A stretch of 64,000 bases of DNA from Phyllobacterium lublinensis (GTDB lineage Bacteria; Pseudomonadota; Alphaproteobacteria; Rhizobiales; Rhizobiaceae), in assembly GCF_020164435.1 (NCBI RefSeq), contig NZ_JAIUDQ010000020.1, positions 22,033-86,032 on the forward strand. Reading direction: 5' to 3'. The translations under genes and the position numbers were made by a program. The first letter of the stretch is position 1. Every line of letters starts with the position of its first letter. Below the pieces are notes generated by a model that was not told where the DNA came from, made no database searches, and saw only the letters and a list, made by a program, of their open reading frames with translations. Positions 20,081-32,153 of this stretch are shown piece by piece.

Positions 20081-21403
20081 TCAAAAACTCTCTCTCAGCC
20101 ACTGGCCGATACGCTGAAAACGCCCACCCGTACCTGTCATCAGCGATGATGATCCGGCCTTTACAGAACGCTCTTCAATTCCTGCCACCTGCGGGTAGAT
20201 CAGAAGCCCAACCGCCGCAGAGAAGGCCGGCCCCTTGGCTGCTTCGGGAAGCCCCGTCACGCCGAGAGGGCGGCCAATTCGCACATTGCGAGCCAGGATA
20301 CGGCGGGCCACTTCGGGCAGCCCGGCCAGTTGACTGGCTCCGCCCGTCAGGACCACGCGCTTGCCGACAATCTGGCCGTAGCCCGATTGGTTGAGCCGGT
20401 CGCGCGCCAGTTCCAGCGTCTCCTCGACGCGGGCGCGGATAATGCGCGTCAGAACCGCACGGGGATACTGGTTGGGAACATCGCGTCCATCATTGCCGAG
20501 CGGCGAGACGCTGATCAGATCGCGGTCATCGGCAGCGCTGGGCAATGCCGAGCCGTGCATGACCTTCAGCCGCTCCGCATCGTCCATGTGAGCCGATAGG
20601 CCGCGCGCAACATCCATGGTCACGTGATTGCCACCGATGGCGATGGCGTCGGCGTGAATGAACTTCCCTTCGGAAAAGACAGATATCGTCGTCGTGCCGC
20701 CACCCATATCGATGCATGCTGCGCCCATCTCGGCTTCGTCGTCGACAAGCGCGGAAAGACCGCTGGCATAGGGCGTTGCGATCATCGCCTCTACGGACAG
20801 ATGACAACGGTTGACACATAGCTCAAGGTTGCGCAAAGGCGCCGCATCGGCGGTGAGCACGTGCATCTCTACACCCAGCGTATCGCCGATCATTCCGAGC
20901 GGATCGCGAATACCGCGCTCACCATCAAGCCCGTAGGCAATGGGCAGGGAATGAACAAGATGACGCTCGGTCGCGAGCGCCTGTTTTGCGCCCGCCGCAA
21001 GGACACGGCGGATGTCGGCCTGGTCAACTTCATGGCCGCCGAGATTGATGCTCGCAGAAAAGCTCTCGCTCTTGAGGCGTCCAGCGGAAATATTGACGAT
21101 CATCGAGTCGACGGTCAGACCGGCCATGCGCTCGGCAGCGTCCACGGCAAGGCGGATCGCCTGCTCTGCGGCATCAAGATTGACGATCACGCCGGATTTG
21201 ATACCGCGCGATTTCTGGTGGCCGATACCAAGCACCTCGATGCGATGCGTACGGCCGGGCAGATGCGCGCTTTCCTCACGCGGCCGAAGTCGCGCAATGA
21301 TGCAGCACACCTTGCTGGAACCGATGTCAAGAACCGTCAAGGAGCGGGTCCGCTTTGCGGATGCCGCTCCAGCCGAGGATGTTTTTCCGTTCAGAATACT
21401 CAT
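20081..21403 (-). CDS. ftsA: cell division protein FtsA
   Basis: This 440-residue actin-like protein tethers FtsZ to the membrane and recruits later divisome proteins. LTVLDIGSSKVCCIIARL is the phosphate-1 loop, and an SHS2-type 1C domain follows at about residues 100-190. ACIDMGGGTTTISVFSEG is phosphate-2 and VVLTGGASQLAGLPEVA the adenosine motif. The C-terminal GGRFQRIGQWLRESF is the amphipathic membrane-targeting helix. Its ATG overlaps the ftsQ TGA (ATGA). Confidence 0.97.
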   Translation of the reverse strand: MSILNGKTSSAGAASAKRTRSLTVLDIGSSKVCCIIARLRPREESAHLPGRTHRIEVLGIGHQKSRGIKSGVIVNLDAAEQAIRLAVDAAERMAGLTVDSMIVNISAGRLKSESFSASINLGGHEVDQADIRRVLAAGAKQALATERHLVHSLPIAYGLDGERGIRDPLGMIGDTLGVEMHVLTADAAPLRNLELCVNRCHLSVEAMIATPYASGLSALVDDEAEMGAACIDMGGGTTTISVFSEGKFIHADAIAIGGNHVTMDVARGLSAHMDDAERLKVMHGSALPSAADDRDLISVSPLGNDGRDVPNQYPRAVLTRIIRARVEETLELARDRLNQSGYGQIVGKRVVLTGGASQLAGLPEVARRILARNVRIGRPLGVTGLPEAAKGPAFSAAVGLLIYPQVAGIEERSVKAGSSSLMTGTGGRFQRIGQWLRESF

Positions 21404-22341
21404 ACACGCTTCTCCGAACGCTTGGACGCTTTGTCTCGCGCCTTCAAATACTCAACCCGCTGTACCATCGCGTCCGGCGTCAACCGGACGACGACCCGGT
21501 CTGTCAGGCGCATGTCGACCGATGCGATATCCCGAGACAGAAGTCCGGATTTGCGATCCATATCAACGATGCCGGCAAGCGCCTCATCGATCCGGTATTC
21601 CGGCAGCATCAGTGTCACGCCATTCTTCATGACGAGATCCCAGCGCCGGTCGCCGACCCGCGCATAGGCCTTCACCTCACCGGCGATCTGCGGGAAGCCA
21701 GCCATTTGCGCCATCAGCAACTTCGCCTGCTTGTCCGCGCCGGCGCCGATGACCAACGGCAGTGATGCGCTGCGTCCTCCGGTGAATGGAACAATCACGC
21801 GCCCGTCCGCATCGATGACAGAGAGTTCGCTCCCGTTCTGCCAGACGGCCAGGGCCGTCCGCTCATGGATCGAAATCTGAATTGTATTCGGATAGACCTT
21901 GAATACATCGACGGATTCAACCCAGGGCAAGCCGGCGACCGCCTTCTGTGCATCTGCGGCGCTCAATCCCACCAGCGACGTCTCACCATCGAGGCCAAGA
22001 GCGCCAAGCACGTCTATCTCAGACGTCTCCTTGTTACCCACAACCTTCACGTCCTCGATGGCAAATCCGAAAGTCGAAGTCGTAACCTTCACGACTTCCG
22101 GCGCATGACCACCAAGGATGGCACCATAGGCCCCCGTCAATGCCAGGAATGCCACCGCACCGAACGTTCCGACATGATTCGGTATGGAGACTTCACCTTC
22201 GATCATGCGAGCGAAGACGCGCACGGGCTTGCGCAGAAACTTCGGCAGGACGATGCGGAAACGGCCAAAAGTCGCCAACCTGCCCGAAGACACTGGCGCA
22301 ACACCACGCGGGTGCACATTTTTGCCCTTCAACGCAAACAC
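21400..22341 (-). CDS. ftsQ: cell division protein FtsQ
   Basis: This bitopic divisome protein links FtsA and FtsZ to FtsL and FtsB. It has a basic cytoplasmic tail, one membrane span ([20 protein letters not shown], about residues 57-77), a POTRA domain ([24 protein letters not shown]) and the FtsQ beta domain. GTG at 22341 is preferred (313 residues) because GGAGG lies 7 bases upstream. A TTG at 22362 would add seven residues. It overlaps the 3' end of ddl by 13 bp, so translation is probably coupled. Confidence 0.93.
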   Translation of the reverse strand: MFALKGKNVHPRGVAPVSSGRLATFGRFRIVLPKFLRKPVRVFARMIEGEVSIPNHVGTFGAVAFLALTGAYGAILGGHAPEVVKVTTSTFGFAIEDVKVVGNKETSEIDVLGALGLDGETSLVGLSAADAQKAVAGLPWVESVDVFKVYPNTIQISIHERTALAVWQNGSELSVIDADGRVIVPFTGGRSASLPLVIGAGADKQAKLLMAQMAGFPQIAGEVKAYARVGDRRWDLVMKNGVTLMLPEYRIDEALAGIVDMDRKSGLLSRDIASVDMRLTDRVVVRLTPDAMVQRVEYLKARDKASKRSEKRV

Positions 22342-23258
22342 GATGCGTCCTCCACCATCCAACTCAACAATTCACCGAAGGTATGCCCCGCAGCTTTGGC
22401 GATATCAGGCACGAGTGAGGTGGGAGTCATGCCGGGCTGGGTATTAACTTCCAGCCAGATAAGCTCGCCATCTTCGGAAAACCGGTCGTCGTAACGGAAG
22501 TCCGACCGGCTGATCCCTTTACATCCAATTGCCTGATGCGCCTTGAGTGCCAGTGTTTGTATTTTTTGGTAAATTTTTAGTGAAATTTTAGCGGGAACCA
22601 CATGATTTGATCCGCCTGCAACATATTTTGAATCATAATCATAGAACTGGTGCCCGACCGGGATGATTTCGCACACGCCAATGGCGACATCGCCCATGAC
22701 GGCACAGGTCAATTCCCGCCCATGGATGTAACGTTCGACCATGACCGTATCGCCATATTTCCAGTCGTTTGAAGTGATGACCTGCGGCGGATGGGACTGA
22801 TCTTCCTTGACGATGACGACGCCGAAACTGGACCCCTCACTGACCGGCTTGACCACGTAAGGCGGCTTCATCGGGTGCGTCGACGTAAAAGCGCGACGAT
22901 CCATGACCTTGGCTTCAGCCACGGGCACGCCTGCCGCCTTGGCGACGATCTTCGCCTGCTCCTTGTTCATGGCCAGAGCGGAAGCAAGCACGCCCGAATG
23001 GGTATAGGGAATTTGGAGATATTCGAGGATGCCCTGAACGGTGCCGTCTTCGCCAAAGGGACCGTGCAACGCATTGAACGCCACATCCGGTTTAAGAGCA
23101 TTCAGAACAGTCGCAATATCGCGATCGACATCGACCCGCGTGACCTGATACCCCTCCGCCTCGAGCGCATCGGCACAGGCATTGCCCGAGGAGAGGCTTA
23201 CCGGACGCTCCGATGAAAAGCCACCCATCAGCACTGCAACATGCGTCTTCGCCATCAA
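22329..23258 (-). CDS. ddl: D-alanine--D-alanine ligase
   Basis: This 309-residue ATP-grasp enzyme makes D-Ala-D-Ala for the MurF step. [21 protein letters not shown] is the N-terminal substrate loop, [16 protein letters not shown] the family core, and the C-terminal [20 protein letters not shown] holds the magnesium-binding Glu and Asn. Length is normal. It is preceded by a 244-bp gap, the largest inside the dcw run, which may house an internal promoter for ddl-ftsQAZ. Confidence 0.97.
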   Translation of the reverse strand: MMAKTHVAVLMGGFSSERPVSLSSGNACADALEAEGYQVTRVDVDRDIATVLNALKPDVAFNALHGPFGEDGTVQGILEYLQIPYTHSGVLASALAMNKEQAKIVAKAAGVPVAEAKVMDRRAFTSTHPMKPPYVVKPVSEGSSFGVVIVKEDQSHPPQVITSNDWKYGDTVMVERYIHGRELTCAVMGDVAIGVCEIIPVGHQFYDYDSKYVAGGSNHVVPAKISLKIYQKIQTLALKAHQAIGCKGISRSDFRYDDRFSEDGELIWLEVNTQPGMTPTSLVPDIAKAAGHTFGELLSWMVEDASCLR

Positions 23259-23502
23259 GGCAACCCCTCATTCATCCCCATCGCAGGCGGAAAAAGGACA
23301 TGAGTCAGGGCACATCCGGCGGCCGGGACCGCAGACACCCAAGGCTGATAAAAACCAGCCGACTCAAATCAGTTAACGCTTGTCCCTAAAGAATCAGAGA
23401 GTTGATTCGCTGACAAGTCCCCAATGATTCAACAATGAATTTTGGCGTAAAAAAAAGTGTTTTCCGGCTGGAATAGGATATCTGTCCGATACGGGCGTCA
23501 GT
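23259..23502 (-). promoter_or_regulatory. probable internal promoter region before ddl-ftsQAZ with clustered GANTC sites
   Basis: This gap between murB and ddl contains four GANTC sequences within 70 bp (23361, 23391, 23404, 23426) and a GTTAAC at about 23372. GANTC is methylated by CcrM in alphaproteobacteria and clusters in GcrA/CcrM-dependent cell-cycle promoters. A TTGTCA at about 23412-23417 on the minus strand could serve as a -35 element. No open frame of interest was seen. Confidence 0.45.
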
Positions 23503-24477
23503 CTAAAGCAGCTGCCCCATGAACTCGTCAACCTCATGGCCCGGCCGGAAAAGCCCGAGGCGCTTGATCTCCCAATGAAGGCGGATTCCAGATCTTTGCA
23601 GAACGCGCGATCGAATTGTTTCACCCAGCGTTTCAAGATCATGGCCAGTTGCCGTGCCGGTGTTGATCATGAAGTTGCAATGCATGGGAGACATTTGCGC
23701 ACCACCGATCATCAGACCGCGTCCGCCCGCCTTGTCGATTTCTTTCCAGGCCGAGGAACCTTCAGGATTCTTGAACGTCGACCCCCCGGTTTTCTCGCGG
23801 ATGGGCTGGACCGTTTCGCGATGTTGCTGAACCGCATCCATGGCCGCCTGAATGTCACTCCTGTCGCCTGGCGACCCTTCGAACAGTGCAGAGGTGAATA
23901 TCAGATCGTTTGCTGCGCCGGAATGACGGTATGCGTAGCCCATGTCTGCATTGGAAAGGATATGCACCTCACCCTTGCGATCAAGAGCCCGCACCTCCAC
24001 CACCCGCTCGCGGGTCTCGACGCCATTGGCGCCCGCATTCATGCGTAATGCACCGCCAATACCGCCCGGTATCCCATGATAAAAATGGAAGCCCGCAATG
24101 CCTGCCTCCAAAGCCACTGCCGCAACACGCTTGTCCGGTGTGGCCGCACCCGCCCTCAGTTGCGTTTCGCCTATGCGTTCGACCTCGCCAAAGCCCTTCG
24201 CCGACAGGCGAACGACGAATCCGCGTATGCCTCCGTCGCGCACCAGGAGATTGGAGCCGATACCGACGGTCAGGATCGGATACTCCTCGGGAACAGCTTT
24301 CAGGAACTCAGAAAGATCTTCCTCATCGGCCGGCTGGAACATGACCTCAGCCGGGCCACCCGCACGGAACCATGTTACTTTTTCCATGCCCAGGTTCGGC
24401 GTCAGACGCCCGCGCAATCCCGAGAACCGATCGCCCAGCTTTTTCAACAGGGCTTCGCCATCAACCAATGAATACAT
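23503..24477 (-). CDS. murB: UDP-N-acetylenolpyruvoylglucosamine reductase MurB
   Basis: This 324-residue flavoenzyme reduces the enolpyruvyl group to make UDP-MurNAc. The FAD domain contains [13 protein letters not shown] and [38 protein letters not shown] and the catalytic Ser region [20 protein letters not shown] follow. The ATG at 24477 has GGAAGGAAATT directly before it. A longer frame upstream would overlap murC and is not needed. Confidence 0.96.
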   Translation of the reverse strand: MYSLVDGEALLKKLGDRFSGLRGRLTPNLGMEKVTWFRAGGPAEVMFQPADEEDLSEFLKAVPEEYPILTVGIGSNLLVRDGGIRGFVVRLSAKGFGEVERIGETQLRAGAATPDKRVAAVALEAGIAGFHFYHGIPGGIGGALRMNAGANGVETRERVVEVRALDRKGEVHILSNADMGYAYRHSGAANDLIFTSALFEGSPGDRSDIQAAMDAVQQHRETVQPIREKTGGSTFKNPEGSSAWKEIDKAGGRGLMIGGAQMSPMHCNFMINTGTATGHDLETLGETIRSRVLQRSGIRLHWEIKRLGLFRPGHEVDEFMGQLL

Positions 24478-24521
24478 AATTTCCTTCCAGCAGCCTCCGC
24501 CCCAAACGGCAACCGCCAAAT

Positions 24522-25922
24522 CTAGAGCGCCGCAAGTTCCTTTGGCAAGGCATAGGCCCATTGCGTGATGTTGCCGGCACCGAGAAAGATGACAAAATCA
24601 TCGGGTTTCGCGATCTCTGCGATCAACGGCGCGACGTCTTGCGGACCGCTTATGTACCGCGCGTCGCGATGTGCTGCAGTTCTGATGCGCGAGACCAGCG
24701 CTTCGGACGTAATGCCCTCGATCGGATCCTCGCCGGCCGTATAGACCGGAGCAACGATCACAGTATCGGCATCATTGAAGCAGGCGGCAAATTCATCAAA
24801 CAGGCTGGCGAGTCGGGTGAAGCGATGCGGCTGGACCACGGCGATCACGCGGCCCTTGGCGGAATCGCGCGCTGCCTTCAGCACGGCCTTTATCTCGACC
24901 GGATGATGACCGTAATCGTCGAATATCTCGACACCGTTCCATGTTCCCGTATGGGTAAACCGGCGTTTGACACCACCGAACGAGGATAATCCTTTTTTGA
25001 TGTCGTCAGCAGAAATACCAAGCTCATGCGCCACTGCGATCGCTGCGGTTGCATTGGAGACGTTGTGGCGGCCAGGCATGGGGAGACGAAGACCATTGAT
25101 CTCGATTGTTTCGCCGGTCTTGCGCTTGGCGATCTGGACATCAAAGCGCGAGCTGGCGCCGTCGACGACCAAATTGACAAAACGCACATCCGCCTGCGGA
25201 TTCTCGCCATAGGTAATGACCCGGCGATCCTCGATGCGGGACACCAGCGACTGCACTTCCGGATGGTCGAGGCACATGACGCCAAATCCGTAGAACGGAA
25301 CATTTTCGACAAATTGCCGGAACGCTTCGCGCACCCGATCGAATGTTCCATAATGATCAAGATGTTCCGGATCGATGTTGGTGACGACAGCAACGTCAGC
25401 CGGAAGTTTCAGGAATGTGCCGTCGCTCTCGTCCGCTTCCACGACCATCCAGTCGCCCTCACCCATGCGCGCATTGGTGCCATAGGCATTGATGATGCCG
25501 CCATTGATGACGGTCGGATCAAGATTACCGGCATCGAGCAGCGTCGCGACCATGGAAGTCGTTGTCGTCTTGCCATGCGTGCCGCCGATAGCCACGGCCT
25601 TGCGAAAACGCATCAGCTCGGCCAGCATTTCCGCGCGGCGAACCACCGGCAGCAGCCTTTCGCGCGCAGCGATCAGCTCCGGATTGGATTTCTTGATGGC
25701 CGTCGAGACCACCACGACTTCAGCATCGCCTATGTTCTCGGCCTTATGGCCAACGAATGTCTCGATGCCCTTTTCGCGCAGACGCTGCACATTGGCGCTG
25801 TCTGCCTGATCGGACCCCTGGACCTTGTAGCCGAGATTGTGCAGGACTTCGGCAATGCCGCTCATGCCGATACCGCCAATACCGATGAAATGAACAAGGC
25901 CGATGTTGAGCGGCATCTTCAT
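24522..25922 (-). CDS. murC: UDP-N-acetylmuramate--L-alanine ligase MurC
   Basis: This 466-residue ligase adds L-Ala to UDP-MurNAc. The N-terminal [21 protein letters not shown] binds the UDP part, [19 protein letters not shown] is the ATP loop, and [16 protein letters not shown] is the MurC signature. Its start overlaps the murG stop by 4 bp. Confidence 0.97.
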   Translation of the reverse strand: MKMPLNIGLVHFIGIGGIGMSGIAEVLHNLGYKVQGSDQADSANVQRLREKGIETFVGHKAENIGDAEVVVVSTAIKKSNPELIAARERLLPVVRRAEMLAELMRFRKAVAIGGTHGKTTTTSMVATLLDAGNLDPTVINGGIINAYGTNARMGEGDWMVVEADESDGTFLKLPADVAVVTNIDPEHLDHYGTFDRVREAFRQFVENVPFYGFGVMCLDHPEVQSLVSRIEDRRVITYGENPQADVRFVNLVVDGASSRFDVQIAKRKTGETIEINGLRLPMPGRHNVSNATAAIAVAHELGISADDIKKGLSSFGGVKRRFTHTGTWNGVEIFDDYGHHPVEIKAVLKAARDSAKGRVIAVVQPHRFTRLASLFDEFAACFNDADTVIVAPVYTAGEDPIEGITSEALVSRIRTAAHRDARYISGPQDVAPLIAEIAKPDDFVIFLGAGNITQWAYALPKELAAL

Positions 25923-27043
25923 GGACGCACTCCTTTTTTGAATTCTTCAATATGCTGGCCGGACGCAATAGCCTCTGCGAGGTCCGCAAGCAACCTTGCA
26001 GCGTACGGCTTGCCGGTGCTGCGAGCTTTTTCCGCAACAAAGGCCAGACGCGACGGCTCGTTCATCGCACTCGTAAGGATAGCGGCGATGCGCTCAGGCG
26101 AGAGTTCCGACTGGTTGATGACATCTGCACCACCTGCCGCCTGCAACGCGGCCGCATTGGCCGCCTGATCGTGATCCAGTGCATGGGGAAAGGGGACGAG
26201 TATGGCGGGGCGACCGATGGCGGCGATCTCGGACACAGTCGACGCGCCGGACCGGGCAAAAACCAATTGCGCATCGGCTATGCGGCGGGGCATATCCTTG
26301 AAGAACGAGGCGATGTCGGCCTTGACACCCAATGCCTGATACGCAGCGCGCACCTGTCCCTCGTCCTCGGGCCGTGCCTGCTGCGTCAATACAAGACGCG
26401 CTCGATCAGCCGGTGCAAGCAACCCGATGGCCGCCGGCACAGCGGTTGAAAAGTATTGGGCGCCCTGACTGCCGCCAAATACGAGCAAGTGGAACGGCTG
26501 ATCCGCCTGCGAGGCAACATACGGCTTGCCGACTTCTGACAGGACCGCCGGGCGAACAGGATTGCCGGTCACGATTGTCTTGTTGGCAAAGGCACCGCCA
26601 TTGTCAGGAAGGAATCCTCCGGCAATAGCATCGACACGGGCGCCAAGCGCCCTGTTGGCGCGCCCCATCACCGCATTCTGTTCGTGGACGAGTGTCGGAA
26701 TTTTCATCCCGCTCGCCGCATAAAGCGGCGGCAAGGTTGGGTAGCCGCCAAAGCCGGCGACAAGCCTGGGTTTCACCGCTCGAAAGAGTTTGCGGGAATC
26801 GAGATTTCCCTGCCACAGCGTCCAGAATGTCTTCGCCAGCGATATTGGATTACGCCCCGCAATGGTGGCTGATCGTACAACATGGATCTTTGCTGGAAAC
26901 GCGCCGGTAAAGCGCGTGGCTCGATCATCGGTGGCGAGGTGGATCTCCCAGCCGCGCGCAATGAGCTCATGCGCCAAGGCCTCGGCCGGGAAAAGATGGC
27001 CGCCGGTCCCGCCGGCGGCAAGAAAGATAACCCCCTTCGTCAT
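25919..27043 (-). CDS. murG: UDP-GlcNAc:lipid I GlcNAc transferase MurG
   Basis: This 374-residue GT28 glycosyltransferase converts lipid I to lipid II on the inner face of the membrane. [18 protein letters not shown] is the first glycine-rich loop, [18 protein letters not shown] the second, and the donor site [32 protein letters not shown] is intact. The ATG at 27043 lies 3 bp after the ftsW stop. Confidence 0.97.
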   Translation of the reverse strand: MTKGVIFLAAGGTGGHLFPAEALAHELIARGWEIHLATDDRATRFTGAFPAKIHVVRSATIAGRNPISLAKTFWTLWQGNLDSRKLFRAVKPRLVAGFGGYPTLPPLYAASGMKIPTLVHEQNAVMGRANRALGARVDAIAGGFLPDNGGAFANKTIVTGNPVRPAVLSEVGKPYVASQADQPFHLLVFGGSQGAQYFSTAVPAAIGLLAPADRARLVLTQQARPEDEGQVRAAYQALGVKADIASFFKDMPRRIADAQLVFARSGASTVSEIAAIGRPAILVPFPHALDHDQAANAAALQAAGGADVINQSELSPERIAAILTSAMNEPSRLAFVAEKARSTGKPYAARLLADLAEAIASGQHIEEFKKGVRP

Positions 27044-27046
27044 CGT

Positions 27047-28204
27047 TCAGATGCTACCTGCGAATGTGCGCATCTTCGCGTCGACCAGGGTGGCGGAGCG
27101 CCGTGCCTCGGGCCGGCGCCGCGTCAGTGCAAGCAAGAGCCCGGTGGAGATCGCAACAGCGATCAGCGACGAACCGCCGTAGGAGATGAATGGAAGTGTC
27201 ATGCCCTTTGCCGGCATCAGATGCAGATTGACCGACATGTTGATGATCGACTGGAACCCGAACAGGATCACCAAGCCGGAAACCGAGAGCCGCGTAAAGT
27301 CATCCCGTTCCTTCAGGGCAATCGACAGGCCACGAATGACGATGAACGCGAAAATGACGACGATCAACAGGCAGAGCGCGATGCCATACTCCTCCGCAGT
27401 GACCGAGAAGATGAAATCGGTGTGGCTATCGGGGATGATGCGCTTGATCGTGCCCTCGCCCGGCCCCTGCCCGAACCAGCCGCCACGAATGATCGCTTCG
27501 CGTCCGGTATCGACCTGGAACGTATCGCCTTCGCCGGTCAGGAACCGATCGATACGGCCTGCCACATGCGGAAACACGGTGTAGGCACCGAAGAAACCGC
27601 CCACGGCAAGGATACCGAGACCGATGATCCACAGCCAGGGCACGCCTGCCATGAAGAACATAGCACCCCAGGTTATCGCAGTCAGAATCGTCTGCCCGAG
27701 GTCGGGCTGCGCAACCAGCAGTGCGGCCACCACGCAGAACAACACCATTGAGAAAAAGTTGCCCGGTATATCCTTGCGCCTTTCATTCTCGGCAAACAGC
27801 CACGCGCAAACGATCACGAAGGCTGGTTTCATGAATTCCGATGGCTGGATTGATATGCCGGCGAGTGAAACCCAACGTCGCGCGCCCTTGACTTCGATGC
27901 CGAAGAAGAGGGCACCCACCATGGCAACCAGCGAGATTCCGAGCATGATCATGGCAAACCGCCGGATTGTCCGCGGCGCCATGAAGGACACGGCGAACAT
28001 CACGACCACTGCAGGTACCATGAACAGCGCCTGACGCTTGACGAAGTGGAAGCTGTCCAGCCCGATGCGTTCGGCGACAGCAGGGCTTGCCGCGAAGGAC
28101 AGCAATATGCCGAGTCCCATCAGTGCCAGACAGGCCGCCAGGAGAAAACGATCGATCGTCCACCACCAGTCGGCTACGGGACCACGGTCAACACGGCTTA
28201 CCAT
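27047..28204 (-). CDS. ftsW: SEDS-family septal peptidoglycan polymerase FtsW
   Basis: This 385-residue polytopic protein (about ten spans) polymerises lipid II at the septum with FtsI. VSLAGISIQPSEFMKPAFVI and the catalytic-Asp-type loop between spans 7 and 8 are present. GEGTIKRIIPDSHTDFIFSVTAEEYG is the conserved extracytoplasmic segment, and MTLPFISYGGSSLIAVAISTG the C-terminal signature. Its ATG follows the murD TAG without a gap. Confidence 0.96.
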   Translation of the reverse strand: MVSRVDRGPVADWWWTIDRFLLAACLALMGLGILLSFAASPAVAERIGLDSFHFVKRQALFMVPAVVVMFAVSFMAPRTIRRFAMIMLGISLVAMVGALFFGIEVKGARRWVSLAGISIQPSEFMKPAFVIVCAWLFAENERRKDIPGNFFSMVLFCVVAALLVAQPDLGQTILTAITWGAMFFMAGVPWLWIIGLGILAVGGFFGAYTVFPHVAGRIDRFLTGEGDTFQVDTGREAIIRGGWFGQGPGEGTIKRIIPDSHTDFIFSVTAEEYGIALCLLIVVIFAFIVIRGLSIALKERDDFTRLSVSGLVILFGFQSIINMSVNLHLMPAKGMTLPFISYGGSSLIAVAISTGLLLALTRRRPEARRSATLVDAKMRTFAGSI

Positions 28205-29602
28205 CTAGAGCCCTCCAATTGGTGATGCGCCTGCAAGCGCCAGGACGGCGGAGCGAAAAGTCTCGCCACGCTTCTCGAAATTCTGAAACTGGTCAAAACT
28301 GGCGCAGGCCGGCGACAGCAAGACGACCGGCTCCGCCGCGCCGTCACTTGCCGCGTCGCGTGCAGCATGCTCGACCGCCGCATCGATCGTGCCGGATATC
28401 TCATACCGGGCAGCTTCGCCGAGGGTTGCAGCAAACTGTGGCGCAGCCTCGCCAATCAAATAGGCCTTGGCAATGCGCGGGAAGAAACCCGAGAGCGATG
28501 CGATACCGCCCTCCTTGGCAAGGCCGCCCGCGATCCAGTAAATGCGCGGGAATGACGAGAGCGCCGGCGCAGCGGCATCGGCATTGGTGGCCTTGGAATC
28601 GTTGACGAACAGCGTTTTGCCCAGCTTGGCAACCTGCTCCATGCGATGAGCCAGACCGGGGAAGGTTCTCAATCCTGTATTGATATCCTCATTGGACAAT
28701 CCGACTGAACGGCAGGCTGCAAATGCGGCTAGCGCGTTTTGCGCATTGTGCTCGCCCCGCAGCGAGCCAATGCACGCCAGCGATGCGACCTTTGTTATTG
28801 TCCCGTTCGCAGCATGGAAGAGGTCCGGGCCCTCGGCAAAGTAGCCGTCGCGGATGGGCATGCGCTTTGATATGCGGATTACCGGCTTGCCCGTACGCTC
28901 CAGCCGATCGGCTATCGCCGCGCAAAAGCTGTCGTCGACGGCGATGATCGCAGTCTGGCTTCCTGCAACAAGACGCTCCTTGATCTCGGCGTAATGCTGC
29001 ATCGTTCCGTGGCGATCCAGATGGTCCGGCGTCAGATTCAACAATATCCCGGCCGTGGGGTTGAGCGAGGGCGCCAGATCGATCTGGTACGAGGAGCACT
29101 CGACAACATAATAGCGCTCGTCGGCCGGCGGCTGCAAAGTCATGACGGCAGTGCCGATATTTCCCCCGAGCTGCATGTCGCGGCCGGATGTCTTGATGAT
29201 GTGCGCGATCAGCGCCGTCGTCGTCGACTTGCCGTTGGTGCCGGTGATTGCAATGAACGGGCTATTCGTACGCGCGAGATTTCGCTCGCGTGTGAACAGC
29301 TCGACGTCTCCGATGACTTCGACTCCTGCGGCCTTGGCCAGATCCACCGTCCAATGCGGGCGCGGATGGGTGAGCGGCACTCCAGGCGACAGGATGAAGG
29401 ACGAGAACTGTTTCCAGTCCGTTTGCCGCAGATCGCCGGTTTCGATACCCGCATTTCGGGCCCGCGAGACGCTCTCGGGATTGTCGTCCCAGGCAACGAC
29501 CCTCGCTCCCCCAGCCACAACCGCCTGTGCGGTCGCAATGCCCGAACCGCCGAGCCCGAACAGGGCGACAGTTTTGTCCTTCATGGAGTAGGCAGCGATC
29601 AT
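28205..29602 (-). CDS. murD: UDP-N-acetylmuramoyl-L-alanine--D-glutamate ligase MurD
   Basis: This 465-residue ligase adds D-Glu. [20 protein letters not shown] is the N-terminal UDP-binding fold, [18 protein letters not shown] the ATP loop, and [19 protein letters not shown] the family signature with the ADP-contacting Asn and Lys. ATG at 29602; a second ATG six codons in ([10 protein letters not shown]) is equally plausible. Confidence 0.96.
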   Translation of the reverse strand: MIAAYSMKDKTVALFGLGGSGIATAQAVVAGGARVVAWDDNPESVSRARNAGIETGDLRQTDWKQFSSFILSPGVPLTHPRPHWTVDLAKAAGVEVIGDVELFTRERNLARTNSPFIAITGTNGKSTTTALIAHIIKTSGRDMQLGGNIGTAVMTLQPPADERYYVVECSSYQIDLAPSLNPTAGILLNLTPDHLDRHGTMQHYAEIKERLVAGSQTAIIAVDDSFCAAIADRLERTGKPVIRISKRMPIRDGYFAEGPDLFHAANGTITKVASLACIGSLRGEHNAQNALAAFAACRSVGLSNEDINTGLRTFPGLAHRMEQVAKLGKTLFVNDSKATNADAAAPALSSFPRIYWIAGGLAKEGGIASLSGFFPRIAKAYLIGEAAPQFAATLGEAARYEISGTIDAAVEHAARDAASDGAAEPVVLLSPACASFDQFQNFEKRGETFRSAVLALAGASPIGGL

Positions 29603-29612
29603 GCAATGGGCC

Positions 29613-30695
29613 TTACCTGAGTTTAAGCGTGGAAAGGCCGATCAGCGCCAGGATCACGGCGATGATCCAGAACCGGATCACCACCTGGCTCTCGGTCCAG
29701 CCCTTCTTTTCGAAATGATGATGGATCGGCGCCATGAGGAACACGCGCTTGCCGGTCATCTTGAACGAGGCAACCTGGATGATGACGGACATGGCTTCCA
29801 TGACGAACACTCCGCCGATGATGGCGAGGACAATTTCGTGTTTGGTGGCGACCGCGACGGCACCAATCAGACCGCCCAGCGCAAGCGACCCCGTGTCACC
29901 CATGAAGATTGCGGCGGGTGGCGCATTGAACCAGAGGAAACCGAGCCCCGCACCGATGACGGAACCAAGCACCACGGCAAGCTCACCAGTGCCTGGCGTG
30001 AAGTGTATTTGCAGATAGTCAGCAAAGATCGCATTACCGGAAAGATAGGCGATAACCCCGAATGACGCCGCCGCTATCATCACGGGAACAGTGGCAAGAC
30101 CATCCAGTCCATCGGTGAAATTGACCGCGTTGCCGGCGCCGACCATGACGAAGGCGGCAAACGGAATGAAGAAGATGCCGAGATTGAGGATCAGTTGCTT
30201 GGCGAATGGAAAGGTCAGCGACGAGGAGAAGGGCTCCTGCCCCGCCCACATGATGGCAAGACCAGCCAGTCCGGCAATGAGAAACTCTATTCCGAGGCGC
30301 GCACGCGCCGAAAAGCCCTTGAATGTCTGCTTGCTGACTTTCAGGTAGTCATCATAAAAGCCAATGGCCCCGAAACAGAGCGCGACCAGCAGGACGATCC
30401 AGACATAGACATTGGACCAGTTGGCCCAGAGCAGTGACGAGACAAGGATGCCCGTCATGATCATGAGGCCGCCCATCGTCGGTGTGCCGGCCTTCTTGAA
30501 ATGCGTCTGTGGGCCGTCGGCGCGGATCGGTTGTCCGCGCCCCTGCCGTATCCGCAGCGAATCGATGATGCGGGGTCCAAACAGAAAGACAATCAGCGCC
30601 GATGTAATCAGCGCACCGCCGGTCCTGAACGTGATGTAGCGGAACACGTTGAGAAACTGCATATGTTCCGCCAGACCGGCGAGATAATAAAGCAT
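29613..30695 (-). CDS. mraY: phospho-MurNAc-pentapeptide transferase MraY
   Basis: This 360-residue enzyme with about ten spans makes lipid I from undecaprenyl phosphate and UDP-MurNAc-pentapeptide. [14 protein letters not shown], the Asp-rich [23 protein letters not shown] and [13 protein letters not shown] are the known signatures and are all intact. ATG at 30695, 24 bp after the murF stop. Confidence 0.97.
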   Translation of the reverse strand: MLYYLAGLAEHMQFLNVFRYITFRTGGALITSALIVFLFGPRIIDSLRIRQGRGQPIRADGPQTHFKKAGTPTMGGLMIMTGILVSSLLWANWSNVYVWIVLLVALCFGAIGFYDDYLKVSKQTFKGFSARARLGIEFLIAGLAGLAIMWAGQEPFSSSLTFPFAKQLILNLGIFFIPFAAFVMVGAGNAVNFTDGLDGLATVPVMIAAASFGVIAYLSGNAIFADYLQIHFTPGTGELAVVLGSVIGAGLGFLWFNAPPAAIFMGDTGSLALGGLIGAVAVATKHEIVLAIIGGVFVMEAMSVIIQVASFKMTGKRVFLMAPIHHHFEKKGWTESQVVIRFWIIAVILALIGLSTLKLR

Positions 30696-30719
30696 CAGCT
30701 ATTCCCCATAGCCGCAGGC

Positions 30720-32153
30720 TCATTCGGCAGGACCGACAGGCTCCACGGTGTTGTATTTCTGCAAAAGCGTTTTGACGATCTGGGAAAATCCGGTCCCCTT
30801 CGACGACTTGATCATGATCACGTCACCGGCCCTGATCGTGTTCAGCAATTGCGGTTGCAATTCGTCTACGCTCTGCCTGTATTCGGCGTGAAATTCAACC
30901 GGCATGGCCGCTTTGAGGGCCGCCATCTCCGGTCCGCCCAGAAAAACCATGTTGATATTGTTGGCCGCGATGACCGATGACAGTTCAGCATGCAGCTTGG
31001 GTGCCTGTTTGCCCAGTTCCAGCATGTCACCGAGGACAGCGATGCGCCGGCCTTTTCCCGTGGGGGTAGCAGCCGCCAGCAGTTCAATCGCGGCACGCAT
31101 CGATGCCGGGTTGGCATTGTAGCTCTCGTCGATCAGCGTGAATGTGCCCTTGGCGACTTCGAGCGTATGGCGGGCGCCGCGCCCACTCTCTGGCCGGAGC
31201 GATGCCAGCGCCAGCGTCACCTTGGTCATGTCAGTGCCAGTCAGGTGCGCGGCTCCCAGCACTGCCAGGACATTCTGCACTATATGACGCCCCGGCGCGC
31301 CAATCTTTGCAACGACTTCCTCACCCGCCAGGCGTGCTGTCATGCAGGAGCAGTCACCATGAAGCTTCAGTTTGACCAGCCGGTAGTCGGCTTTTGCGTT
31401 TTCGCCAAAGCTCTTGATGTGCTCGACGCCGGCAGCTCGTGCGAGCGTGTCCAGCAACTTGAAATGCTTGTCATCGCGGTTGAGCAGCGCATACCCACCC
31501 GGCACTATCCCCTCAAAGATTTCCGCCTTGGCCGCAGCGATCTCCTGGAGGTTCCTGAAATGGCCAAGATGGGCAGGAGCGATCAGCGTGATCAGGGCGA
31601 CATGCGGGCGAACCATCTTGACCAGGGGGCGGATTTCATCGGCATGGTTCATGCCGATCTCGAATACGCCGTAATCCGCATCCGCCGGCATACGGGCCAA
31701 TGTAAGCGGGACGCCCCAATGATTGTTGAATGATGCAACCGACGCATGCACCTTGCCGGCGTTGGCAAGGACATGGCGCAGCGCTTCCTTGGTGGTCGTC
31801 TTGCCGACCGAACCAGTGACCGCAATAATCTGCGCGTGAGAACGTTCCCGCGAGGCAATGCCGAGCCGTGTCATGGCGGCCAGCACGTCATCGACCACGA
31901 TCATTGGTGCCTTGAGCTTTCCAAGCGCAGGCAATTTGGCTTCAGCGACAACCAGCAGGGCCGCACCGGCCGCCACCGCTGCCGTCGCATAGTCATGACC
32001 GTCGAGCGCATCGCCCTTGATGGCGAAGAAAGCCTCACCCTTGCGCAAGGTGCGTGTATCGATCGAAATGCCGGTGATCCCCTCGGGCAGCTTGCCCACG
32101 GGTCTCCCATGCATCGCCTCGATCATTGCCTCCGACGTCCAGAGCAGACTCAT
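30720..32153 (-). CDS. murF: UDP-MurNAc-tripeptide--D-Ala-D-Ala ligase MurF
   Basis: This 477-residue ligase completes the pentapeptide. The N-terminal domain has [19 protein letters not shown], the ATP loop is [18 protein letters not shown], and [21 protein letters not shown] is the family signature. Its ATG lies in the murE 3' end (overlap ATGA). Confidence 0.97.
   Translation of the reverse strand: MSLLWTSEAMIEAMHGRPVGKLPEGITGISIDTRTLRKGEAFFAIKGDALDGHDYATAAVAAGAALLVVAEAKLPALGKLKAPMIVVDDVLAAMTRLGIASRERSHAQIIAVTGSVGKTTTKEALRHVLANAGKVHASVASFNNHWGVPLTLARMPADADYGVFEIGMNHADEIRPLVKMVRPHVALITLIAPAHLGHFRNLQEIAAAKAEIFEGIVPGGYALLNRDDKHFKLLDTLARAAGVEHIKSFGENAKADYRLVKLKLHGDCSCMTARLAGEEVVAKIGAPGRHIVQNVLAVLGAAHLTGTDMTKVTLALASLRPESGRGARHTLEVAKGTFTLIDESYNANPASMRAAIELLAAATPTGKGRRIAVLGDMLELGKQAPKLHAELSSVIAANNINMVFLGGPEMAALKAAMPVEFHAEYRQSVDELQPQLLNTIRAGDVIMIKSSKGTGFSQIVKTLLQKYNTVEPVGPAE

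Noticed and set aside
26882..27751. 289-codon plus-strand open frame
   Set aside because: It is antisense to murG and ftsW and is rich in Asp/Gln/Arg repeats typical of shadow frames.
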